DNA of 10,554 nucleotides. Source: Candidatus Aminicenantota bacterium (GTDB lineage: Bacteria > Acidobacteriota > Aminicenantia > UBA2199). Below are positions 1 through 6,442 of this stretch, one piece after another (the stretch's first letter is position 1; every line of letters begins with the position of its first letter). Under the pieces are notes generated by a model that was given only the letters and a program-made list of their open reading frames with translations, was not told the origin of the DNA and searched no databases. The stretch is taken from positions 1 through 10,554 of the forward strand of contig DAOVIP010000025.1 in the NCBI GenBank assembly GCA_030671465.1, in the 5' to 3' direction. The translations under genes and the position numbers were made by a program.

Positions 1-969
1 GATCCCGGGCCGGCAAGTTATGGAAAATCTCATCTTCCCACTGTGACCGATGCTTTTGTGGTAAACGGAATTATTCAACCGGAGTTATTCCTGGGCGGGA
101 ATATGAAAATCTTCCCCCAAAAAAGTATTCAGGCAGTGACTAAAATCGCCACCAGTGTGGGTAAGACGCTGCATGAAACCGCTGAGGGAATAATCATGAT
201 TTCCGTTTCAGCTATAGAAAAGGCCCTGCGCTCGGTCACACTTGAAAAAGGTGAAGATCCCCGGTTCTATACGCTTTTGCCTTTCGGGGGTGCGGGAGGT
301 ATGGTGGCCACATTATTGGCTGACAAACTGGGTATAAACCGGATTTTAATTCCACCGTATCAGGGGGTTTTTTCCGCCCTGGGGATGCTGGTGGCAGATT
401 TTCAGAAGGAATTTTCCCACTCTTTTTTAAAGTCTTTTGGACCGGGAATTAGTCGGGAAATTGAAAAGGGTTTTTCCAAAATCATCAGGGAAGCAAACCG
501 GGTGTTGACGCAGGACGGGTTTTCAGAAGAAAATTCTGTAATTCAGCGGGAACTGGATATACGCTACCGGGGCCAATCCTTTGAGCTGACGGTTCCCTTC
601 GGTCCCGATTTTATTCAGGATTTTCATCGAAAACACGACAGGTTGTATTCATACAGGTTGGATGATACGGATTGTGAAATTGTGAATTTGAGAGTGCTGG
701 CTCTGGGGAGAACTTCGGAAATCAGGATCAGGAAGAAAAAAAAACAGTCCGGCCAGGCACCCTTACTGGATAAAAAGCGGATTTATTTTAACGGGAATTT
801 CCAGACATTTTATGTGTATCACCGGGAAGCTATTCAACCGGGCCAGGATATCCGGGTTCCGGCCATTGTGGTTTCCGATACTTCAACAGTGGTTGTGGAA
901 CGGGATTTTGAAGTGCGGATGGATGAATACACCAACTTGATATTGACCAGAATGGGGGTGGCTGGATGA
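1..969 (+). CDS. hyuA: Hydantoinase/5-oxoprolinase A subunit (HyuA-type), C-terminal part
   Basis: The frame is open from base 1 and upstream codons already encode family sequence (DPGPASYGKSHLPTVTDA), so the gene begins before the window; GTG at 43 is internal. About 322 residues are visible of a family usually near 650-700. The opening GPASYG...TVTDA stretch belongs to the actin-like ATP-binding hydantoinase A fold. A glycine-rich FGGAGG motif (fragment residues 95-100) is followed by the typical LGI..I.IPPYQGVFSALGML segment. The tail (VPAIVVSDTSTVVVERDF...DEYTNLIL) matches the usual C-terminal beta region. Family members pair with a B subunit to open cyclic amides such as 5-oxoproline or hydantoins with ATP, or form acetone/acetophenone carboxylases; no carboxylase gamma subunit is seen here. 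The stop overlaps the next start as ATGA, indicating translational coupling. The family is certain; the substrate is not. Confidence 0.93.
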   Translation, partial: DPGPASYGKSHLPTVTDAFVVNGIIQPELFLGGNMKIFPQKSIQAVTKIATSVGKTLHETAEGIIMISVSAIEKALRSVTLEKGEDPRFYTLLPFGGAGGMVATLLADKLGINRILIPPYQGVFSALGMLVADFQKEFSHSFLKSFGPGISREIEKGFSKIIREANRVLTQDGFSEENSVIQRELDIRYRGQSFELTVPFGPDFIQDFHRKHDRLYSYRLDDTDCEIVNLRVLALGRTSEIRIRKKKKQSGQAPLLDKKRIYFNGNFQTFYVYHREAIQPGQDIRVPAIVVSDTSTVVVERDFEVRMDEYTNLILTRMGVAG

Positions 970-2513
970 CTAAAATGGATGCAATTCGGAACACCATTTT
1001 TAAAAATATTTTCCAGTCCATATCAGAGGAAATGGGAAAGATTCTCCAGTATTCGGCCTTTTCACCGAATATCAAAGAGCGTAAAGATTTTTCCTGCGCC
1101 CTGTTTACCGGTGCCGGCGAAAGTTTTGCCTTCGGGTCCCATATTCCGGTCCATCTGGGAGCCATGCCGCTTTCGGTGGAAGCTGCCCTCAAAGAAACAC
1201 AATTTTTCCCCGGAGATATGGTTATTCTCAATGATCCCTTCCGGGGCGGAACCCATCTACCGGATATCACCCTGATTGCGCCTGTTTTTTATAAAAACAA
1301 TTTGGTGTTTTTTGTGGCCAACCGAGCCCATCACAGTGATGTGGGTGGAATGCAGGCCGGTTCCATGCCGCTTTCCTCGGAGATCTTTCAGGAAGGTATC
1401 ATTATCCCTCCGCTCAAAATTCTAAAGCGGGATCAGATTGATCCGGAAATTCTGCAGTTCATACTGTCAAATGTCAGAAGTCCCTTTGAACGGAAAGGGG
1501 ATTTGCTGGCCCAGATTGCTTCCAATAGAAGAGGAATAGCCCGTATTATGGCCAACATCGAAAAATATGGATTCAAGCAGTTATCCAGGTATTCCCGGTT
1601 TTTAATTGATTATACGGAACGGATTTTTAAGTCGGTTATTCGAGAAATACCGGATGGTGAATATGGGTTCAGGGATTTTATGGATGATGATGGCTTTGGT
1701 GAAAAAGATATTTTAATTTCGGTGAAAATAAAAGTTGAGAAGGAAAAAATGGTCATTGATTTTAGGGGAACCGCTCCCCAGGTGACCGGAGGTATAAATA
1801 CCAACCGTGCGGTTACTTATTCTGCTGTCTTATATGTTCTGACCACGCTTCTGGAGGAGGACATCCCGATCAATTCGGGTTTAATGCGGGCGGTTCAACT
1901 CATTTTACCTGAAAATACCCTGGTCAATGCCTCCAGACCTGCAGGTCTGGCAGGCGGTAATGTGGAGACCTCCCAGAGAATCGTTGATGTGTTGCTGGGT
2001 GCTCTGGCCGGGGCAGTTCCGGATAAAATTCCGGCAGCTTCCCAGGGAACCATGAATAACATTTCATTTGGAGGGAAGGGTTTTACCTATTATGAAACCT
2101 TGGGAGGCGGAACCGGGGCCGGGCCCGGTTTTCATGGTGAGTCCGGGGTTCATTCTCATATGACCAATTCCCTGAATACGCCGGTCGAAGCCCTGGAAAG
2201 GGATTTTCCGGTCCGGATCGAACAATATTCTTTGCGGAAAAACTCGGGGGGGAAGGGCAAGTTTAATGGCGGGAACGGCGTGGTGAGGTCATACCGGTTT
2301 TTGAAAGCGGGTCAGGCCAGTATCCTTTCTGAACGAAGGACCCGGGGGCCCTATGGATTGAACGGAGGCCGGTCCGGACGCAGGGGGAAGAACACCATGA
2401 TCCGGGAAGGGAAAAAACAAAAGTTGAATTCAAAATTGAATATTGCTATCAAAGCTGGTGACCTGTTGGTGATTGAAACCCCGGGAGGAGGAGGGTATGG
2501 GAAAAAAGAATAG
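966..2513 (+). CDS. hyuB: Hydantoinase/5-oxoprolinase B subunit (HyuB-type)
   Basis: This 515-residue protein is full length for the HyuB family (roughly 510-590). It has the N-terminal IFQSISEEMGKILQYSAFSPNIKER-type segment, the hallmark NDPFRGGTHLPDITLIAPVF motif (near residues 88-107), NRAHHSDVGG shortly after, and the glycine-rich C-terminal half ending TPGGGGYG. It should form the catalytic complex with the A subunit encoded just upstream, acting in the cytoplasm on a cyclic amide such as 5-oxoproline or a hydantoin. ATG at 966 overlaps the A-subunit stop, with a G-rich stretch at 954-961 as a possible ribosome site; ATG at 975 is an in-frame alternative. The last 17 bases overlap the transporter gene. 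The subunit type is secure, the exact reaction is not. Confidence 0.93.
   Translation: MTKMDAIRNTIFKNIFQSISEEMGKILQYSAFSPNIKERKDFSCALFTGAGESFAFGSHIPVHLGAMPLSVEAALKETQFFPGDMVILNDPFRGGTHLPDITLIAPVFYKNNLVFFVANRAHHSDVGGMQAGSMPLSSEIFQEGIIIPPLKILKRDQIDPEILQFILSNVRSPFERKGDLLAQIASNRRGIARIMANIEKYGFKQLSRYSRFLIDYTERIFKSVIREIPDGEYGFRDFMDDDGFGEKDILISVKIKVEKEKMVIDFRGTAPQVTGGINTNRAVTYSAVLYVLTTLLEEDIPINSGLMRAVQLILPENTLVNASRPAGLAGGNVETSQRIVDVLLGALAGAVPDKIPAASQGTMNNISFGGKGFTYYETLGGGTGAGPGFHGESGVHSHMTNSLNTPVEALERDFPVRIEQYSLRKNSGGKGKFNGGNGVVRSYRFLKAGQASILSERRTRGPYGLNGGRSGRRGKNTMIREGKKQKLNSKLNIAIKAGDLLVIETPGGGGYGKKE
2483..2495 (+). promoter_or_regulatory. Strong Shine-Dalgarno site for the Nramp-like gene, inside hyuB
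   Basis: A purine run containing AGGAGG (2486-2491) lies 5 bases before ATG 2497. It fixes the transporter start at 2497 rather than at the in-frame TTG at 2473. The same bases encode the conserved PGGGGYG tail of the B subunit, so the glycine codons double as a ribosome site and favour coupled translation. Confidence 0.8.
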
Positions 2514-3675
2514 GTTTGGGCCCGGCTTCTTGGTTGCGGCTGCTTTTATCGGCCCCGGGACCATAACCTCCTCAACCCTGGCCGGGGCCCGGTTTGGATT
2601 CGGATTGATCTGGGTGGTGGTCATTGCCACCCTGGCAGCCATTGTTCTTCAGGAAATGGTGGGGCGGTTTTCACTTTCAACCGGGATGGATGTGGCCTCT
2701 GCTCTGGTGAAGCTCAGTGAAAGGAAAATAATGAAATATACCTTTCAAATCTTAGCTTTTACCGCCATTATTGTGGGCTGTGCGGCCTATGAAGCCGGCA
2801 ACATTATTGGCGGCAGTCTGGGATTGAATATGTTAACCCACATAGATGTGACGATCTGGTCTATTTTGATCAGCTTTATGGCGGTATTTCTGTTGATATG
2901 GAAAAATTACATACTCATTGAAAGGTTGTTGATTGCCCTGGTGGTATTAATGGGTTTGAGTTTTTTTATTTCTGCCATGATTATCAGGCCTGATTTCGGT
3001 GAAATATTGAAAGGTTTTATTCCCCGGATTCCGGATAATTCCCAGATCTTGATTCTGGCTTTACTGGGAACCACGGTGGTTCCCTACAATCTTTTTCTTC
3101 ATTCCGCCATCATTTTAAAGAAGTGGAAAGATCATCAGGACATTCCCTGGATGAGAAAAGACACCCTGCTGTCCATCGGGCTGGGGGGGGCGATTACCAT
3201 TTCGGTTATTGTCACCGCTTCGGTTGCCTATTACTCCAAGAGCCTGGTGATTCAAAGTCCGGTTGATCTTTCCCTGCAGTTAGCCCCCTTATACGGAGGA
3301 AAACTGGCCAGGGTATTCTTGGGGATTGGATTTTTTTCAGCCGGACTCTCCTCAGCCATTACTGCCCCCTATGCAGCTGCCTGGACCGCGGCGGGATTAT
3401 TCGGCTGGAAAGAGAAAGATTGGCGGTTTTCTCTGGTATTTTTGACCGTGATTGGTTTTGGTATGTTGGTCAGTATGACTTCCCTGAAACCGCTGCAGCT
3501 GATTGTGCTGGCCCAGGTGACCAACGCCCTGCTGCTTCCGCTGGTATCCGTTTTTATTTTTTATCTGCTCAACAAAAAGGAAGTGGGCAAGTACCGGAAC
3601 AATCTGCTCCAGAATATTTTATTTTTAATCGTATTTTTAATAGTTGTCCTGATCAATATCAAAAAGTTTTTTTAA
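2497..3675 (+). CDS. Nramp-family (LeuT-fold) transporter lacking canonical metal-site residues
   Basis: This is a 392-residue polytopic inner-membrane protein with about 11 hydrophobic segments, in the Nramp/SLC11 size range. Family signatures sit where expected: a broken first helix (residues 8-30, GPGFLVAAAFIGPGTITSS), a QEM motif (52-54), and a broken sixth helix (190-203, LGTTVVPYNLFLHS). In metal-transporting Nramps these helices carry DPGN and MPH; here they read GPGT (19-22) and VPY (195-197), so the Asp, Asn and Met ligands are all replaced. The start at 2497 follows a strong AGGAGG and overlaps hyuB by 17 bases, so it is surely co-translated with the hydrolase. From memory, Bacillus subtilis YcsG, also an Nramp homologue, lies in the ycsF-kip operon with 5-oxoprolinase genes. 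I infer uptake of an organic substrate such as 5-oxoproline; annotation as MntH would be misleading. Confidence 0.85.
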   Translation: MGKKNRFGPGFLVAAAFIGPGTITSSTLAGARFGFGLIWVVVIATLAAIVLQEMVGRFSLSTGMDVASALVKLSERKIMKYTFQILAFTAIIVGCAAYEAGNIIGGSLGLNMLTHIDVTIWSILISFMAVFLLIWKNYILIERLLIALVVLMGLSFFISAMIIRPDFGEILKGFIPRIPDNSQILILALLGTTVVPYNLFLHSAIILKKWKDHQDIPWMRKDTLLSIGLGGAITISVIVTASVAYYSKSLVIQSPVDLSLQLAPLYGGKLARVFLGIGFFSAGLSSAITAPYAAAWTAAGLFGWKEKDWRFSLVFLTVIGFGMLVSMTSLKPLQLIVLAQVTNALLLPLVSVFIFYLLNKKEVGKYRNNLLQNILFLIVFLIVVLINIKKFF

Positions 3676-3730
3676 CCGATTTTGATCCGGCAGCGAAGGA
3701 ATATGTCAGCGTGTTACTCGGCAGGGGGTA

Positions 3731-3760
3731 TTGTCCGGAGACAAATAAAAATAATTTTTA
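3731..3760 (+). terminator. Possible weak terminator after the transporter gene
   Basis: A perfect small hairpin (TTGTC at 3731-3735, loop CGGA, GACAA at 3740-3744) is followed by an AT-only palindrome (TAAAAAT 3746-3752, ATTTTTA 3754-3760) that supplies a T run. The stem is only 5 bp and the T run is not directly adjacent, so this is a tentative call. It lies in the only sizeable gap (3676-3818) between the hydrolase operon and the PilZ gene. Confidence 0.25.
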
Positions 3761-3772
3761 ACTATATTTTTG

Positions 3773-3800
3773 TTGATTTTTGGTTTGATTATGATATAAA
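3773..3800 (+). promoter_or_regulatory. Candidate sigma70-type promoter for the PilZ gene
   Basis: TTGATT (3773-3778) and TATAAA (3795-3800) are 16 bases apart in an AT-rich stretch just before the PilZ gene. An alternative -10, TATGAT, lies at 3790-3795. Transcription from the first pair would begin close to the GGAG ribosome site at 3807-3810, leaving a very short leader, so this remains tentative. Confidence 0.3.
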
Positions 3801-3818
3801 ATATTTGGAGACAACAGA

Positions 3819-4220
3819 ATGGATAGACGTAAACACAAACGAATCAAAAAAAATATGGTTCTAAAGGTCAATAACAAGCCCAGCACCCTGGTTGATATTT
3901 CCCGGGACGGTCTCAGGGTGTCTACCCCACTTTCCAAAACCCCGCGTGATATCGATATCGCCCTGAAAGCGGAGAATAAGAATCTGAACCTTCAGGGTAT
4001 CATTCAATGGGTTCGCAACCAGGGTCCGCGGAAGCGTTCAACCGAACTGGGCGTCCGGATTCCCAATCCGTCTCAAGAGTATAATCAATTTCTGGATACC
4101 TTGTCCTGGGATTCCAGGGGACAATTTGAATATGGCTGGGTGTTGATCATTTTAAGCGTGATGTTGCTAATCGGAGTGGTCTACGGCATTTTAACCCTCT
4201 TTGACCTCTATCATTTTTAG
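3819..4220 (+). CDS. PilZ-domain cyclic-di-GMP receptor with C-terminal membrane anchor
   Basis: The 133-residue protein has both ligand motifs of PilZ domains: RxxxR near the N-terminus (R4-K-H-K-R8) and (D/N)xSxxG (D26-I-S-R-D-G31), followed by strands including GIIQWVR (60-66), a typical PilZ segment. It should therefore bind cyclic-di-GMP. Residues about 106-126 form one hydrophobic helix, so the domain is probably held on the cytoplasmic face of the inner membrane, with a very short tail outside. GGAG at 3807-3810 lies 8 bases before the ATG. It is 74 bases upstream of the phosphatase cluster on the same strand and could be transcribed with it, which would place that cluster near a cyclic-di-GMP sensor. 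The partner is unknown. Confidence 0.85.
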   Translation: MDRRKHKRIKKNMVLKVNNKPSTLVDISRDGLRVSTPLSKTPRDIDIALKAENKNLNLQGIIQWVRNQGPRKRSTELGVRIPNPSQEYNQFLDTLSWDSRGQFEYGWVLIILSVMLLIGVVYGILTLFDLYHF

Positions 4221-4261
4221 AAAAACTGCATTTTTAAGATAATTTTTCCGAAATTTCTTTC

Positions 4262-4280
4262 TTTTCAAATCTATTGAAAA
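4262..4280 (+). repeat. 7-bp inverted repeat upstream of the first phosphatase gene
   Basis: TTTTCAA (4262-4268) and TTGAAAA (4274-4280) are perfect complements around a 5-base loop. The repeat ends just before the AGGAA ribosome site at 4283-4287, so it could be a leader hairpin or a protein-binding site. It is AT-rich and has no following T run, so it is unlikely to be a terminator. Confidence 0.4.
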
Positions 4281-4282
4281 AT

Positions 4283-4287
4283 AGGAA
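4283..4287 (+). promoter_or_regulatory. Ribosome site supporting a TTG start at 4295
   Basis: AGGAA lies 7 bases before TTG 4295. The in-frame ATG at 4322 has no purine-rich site at a useful distance, and TTG 4274 lies within the inverted repeat with no such site upstream. This favours TTG 4295 as the start, though ATG 4322 also gives a plausible signal-like N-terminus. Confidence 0.45.
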
Positions 4288-4294
4288 TGGACGC

Positions 4295-6409
4295 TTGAGT
4301 AAAATTGTGTTAACATTACCGATGATAAAAGTAAAGGCTATTATATTTCTCTCGCTTTTATTTCTGGTCTGTCCCATATTTTCCTATGTGGGGCCCGGAG
4401 CGGGTTTTGCTTTTGTGGGATCTTTTTTCTTTATATTTGTGGCCTTTTTCCTGGCCTTTTTTAACCTGCTGACCTTTCCGGTTAGAACCTTCATTAAATT
4501 CTTGAAAAGGATCCGAACCTTAAAAAAAGCCAAATATAAAAGGGTGATCATTGTGGGTTTTGATGGAATGGATTACAATCTTATGAAGCGGTTCAAAAAA
4601 GAAGGAAAATCATTCCCGAATTTTGACCGTGTTTCCGAATCCGGCACCTTCACTCCATTATGGAGTACGGAGCCCCCCATTTCTCCGGTGGCCTGGTCGA
4701 CCTTTTCTACCGGGGTAAATCCCGGAAAACACAATATTTTTGATTTTTTAACCACGGACCGGAACACCTACATGCCCAAACTGGCCAGTTCCGATATCCT
4801 TCCTCCCAAGCGGGTGTTAACGATTGGAAAGCTGACCATACCCATTTCCAAGCCCAAGATTGAATGGAAGCGCAAGAGCAAAAGCTTCTGGAAAATTGTC
4901 AGCAGCAAGGGGATATATTCAGCTGTTTTAAGGGTGCCTTTTACCTTCCCGGCCGAAAAGTTCTACGGTTGCATGCTTTCCGGTCTCAGTACCCCTGATT
5001 TGAGAGGATCCCAGGGTAGTTTTAGTTTTTATTCTAATGGCAAAGACAAGGATTTCGATATTTCGGAAGGGATCTACGAAAAGCTGGAAAAAACTGATGA
5101 AAACTGCTATGCAGGAACGATCAAAGGGCCTGCCAATCCCTTTGTACAGGGCAATCCGCCCCTGGAGCTGGATTTTAAGTTTACCCTGAATAAGGGTAAT
5201 GGTTCGGGGGAGATTAAGATCGGCAAGGATAAATACCGGATCGAGAGCAAAAAGCTCTCAAACTGGATTCCCCTGGAATTTAAGGCCGGATTGATTAAAA
5301 TATCCGGGATTGCCCAGTGGGTTCTGGAAGACACCGATCCCATCAAACTGTATCTGTCTCCCATTAACATTGACCCGGAAAAACCTTCCATGCCCGTATC
5401 ACATCCCAAAATTTTTTCGGTTTACCTGTCAAAATTATTAGGGGCCTTTGCCACCCTGGGCCAGGCCGAGGACACCTGGGCGGTAAACGAAGGGATTCTG
5501 TCCGAGGAGGCTTTTCTCCAGCAGGTATACAATACCCAGGAAGAACGGGAGAAGGTCTTTTTTAATACGCTCGGGAAATTCAAGCAGGGGCTGCTGGTTC
5601 AAGTTTTTGAGGCAACCGATCGAATCCAGCACATGTTCTGGAGGTATCTGAAACATTCCGATTCCCCGGCCGATAAACCTTCTACAGACAGCCATATTGT
5701 AAATGCCATCTATGAATCCTACCGGGCCATGGATGATTTTTTAGGGAAATTATTACCCCGCATCAATAAAAATGATCTGCTGATGATTGTTTCCGACCAT
5801 GGATTTAATGCCTTCAATCGCGAATTTCACTTAAATAGCTGGCTTCACCAGCAGGGCTATCTGGTATTGAAGGACGGTAAAAAGGAAAGCGGTAAATGGT
5901 ATGCCGATGTTGACTGGTCGAAATCCAGGGCCTATGGCCAGGGACTCAACGGTATTTTCCTCAATATGAAGGGAAGGGAAAAACAGGGAATCGTGAATAT
6001 AGGCCCGGAAGCGGAAAAAATCAAAAGTGAGATTAAAGATAAATTACTCAAGGTGACCGATGACAAGACCCGTACCCGGGTTTTAAAATCGGTTTACAAG
6101 CGGGAGGAAATATACCGCGGACCCTATGTGGATAATGCACCGGATATTGTCGTGGGCTATAATATCGGCCACCGGGTATCCTGGGAATCCACCGTGAATT
6201 ATGTGGGTGATCAGAGTTTTTCCGATAACCTGAAGATGTGGAGCGGGGATCATGCCCTGACCAGAGAACAGGTGCCCGGGATATTTTTCAGTAATAAAAA
6301 AATATCGGAGGCAGATCCTTCTCTGATTGATATCTCACCCACGGTGTTATCTGTTTTTGGAATTGAACCACCGTCCTTCATTGAAGGAAAAAACCTGAAG
6401 GTTCAATGA
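4295..6409 (+). CDS. Membrane-anchored alkaline-phosphatase-superfamily phosphodiesterase/pyrophosphatase-like enzyme
   Basis: From TTG 4295 this is 704 residues. Two hydrophobic segments (about 15-31 and 37-61, separated by YVGPGAG) anchor it in the inner membrane, probably with the enzyme domain outside. The catalytic domain shows all expected two-metal residues of the type I phosphodiesterase/nucleotide pyrophosphatase branch: D90 in GFDGMD, nucleophile S130 in SPVAW (nine residues before the TG where NPP enzymes have Thr), D442 and H446 in DRIQH, D501-H502 in SDHGF, and H653 in SGDH. A long insert (about 160-420) contains SGLSTPD and a beta-rich part ending YLSPINIDPEKP; the next gene shares it. 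The product is a paralogue of the following enzyme, 33 bases downstream. It should hydrolyse or transfer a phosphate mono- or diester in the envelope. The substrate is unknown and an active phosphotransferase is equally possible. Confidence 0.85.
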   Translation: MSKIVLTLPMIKVKAIIFLSLLFLVCPIFSYVGPGAGFAFVGSFFFIFVAFFLAFFNLLTFPVRTFIKFLKRIRTLKKAKYKRVIIVGFDGMDYNLMKRFKKEGKSFPNFDRVSESGTFTPLWSTEPPISPVAWSTFSTGVNPGKHNIFDFLTTDRNTYMPKLASSDILPPKRVLTIGKLTIPISKPKIEWKRKSKSFWKIVSSKGIYSAVLRVPFTFPAEKFYGCMLSGLSTPDLRGSQGSFSFYSNGKDKDFDISEGIYEKLEKTDENCYAGTIKGPANPFVQGNPPLELDFKFTLNKGNGSGEIKIGKDKYRIESKKLSNWIPLEFKAGLIKISGIAQWVLEDTDPIKLYLSPINIDPEKPSMPVSHPKIFSVYLSKLLGAFATLGQAEDTWAVNEGILSEEAFLQQVYNTQEEREKVFFNTLGKFKQGLLVQVFEATDRIQHMFWRYLKHSDSPADKPSTDSHIVNAIYESYRAMDDFLGKLLPRINKNDLLMIVSDHGFNAFNREFHLNSWLHQQGYLVLKDGKKESGKWYADVDWSKSRAYGQGLNGIFLNMKGREKQGIVNIGPEAEKIKSEIKDKLLKVTDDKTRTRVLKSVYKREEIYRGPYVDNAPDIVVGYNIGHRVSWESTVNYVGDQSFSDNLKMWSGDHALTREQVPGIFFSNKKISEADPSLIDISPTVLSVFGIEPPSFIEGKNLKVQ

Positions 6410-6421
6410 AGAGTCATTGAA
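6402..6421 (+). repeat. Perfect 8-bp hairpin between the two phosphatase genes
   Basis: TTCAATGA (6402-6409) and TCATTGAA (6414-6421) are exact complements around the loop AGAG. The left arm includes the TGA stop of the first enzyme gene and the hairpin lies 9 bases before the AGAGG ribosome site (6431-6435) of the second. There is no T run, so it is better read as an mRNA processing, stability or coupling element than a terminator. Confidence 0.5.
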
Positions 6422-6442
6422 TGAAAACAAAGAGGATTTGAA

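Noticed and set aside
830..1270. A 146-codon open frame on the minus strand
   Set aside because: It lies opposite the well-supported hydantoinase A/B junction, and its translation resembles no protein family.
2473..2496. TTG at 2473 as the transporter start
   Set aside because: ATG 2497 has a strong AGGAGG at the right distance, and the extra eight residues (KPREEEG-type) do not fit the family N-terminus.
1..2513. Acetone or acetophenone carboxylase subunits
   Set aside because: Those enzymes share HyuA/HyuB homology, but no gamma-type small subunit follows; a transporter does. Only a general hydantoinase/oxoprolinase call is supported.
3420..3864. Two plus-strand open frames (3420-3761 and 3682-3864) running past the transporter end
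   Set aside because: They are out-of-frame readings of the transporter tail, the AT-rich gap and the PilZ start, with no ribosome site and no family resemblance.
4201..4243. Possible promoter (TTGACC at 4201 with GATAAT at 4238) before the phosphatase cluster
   Set aside because: The spacing of 31 bases is far too long and no suitable -10 lies at 16-18 bases.
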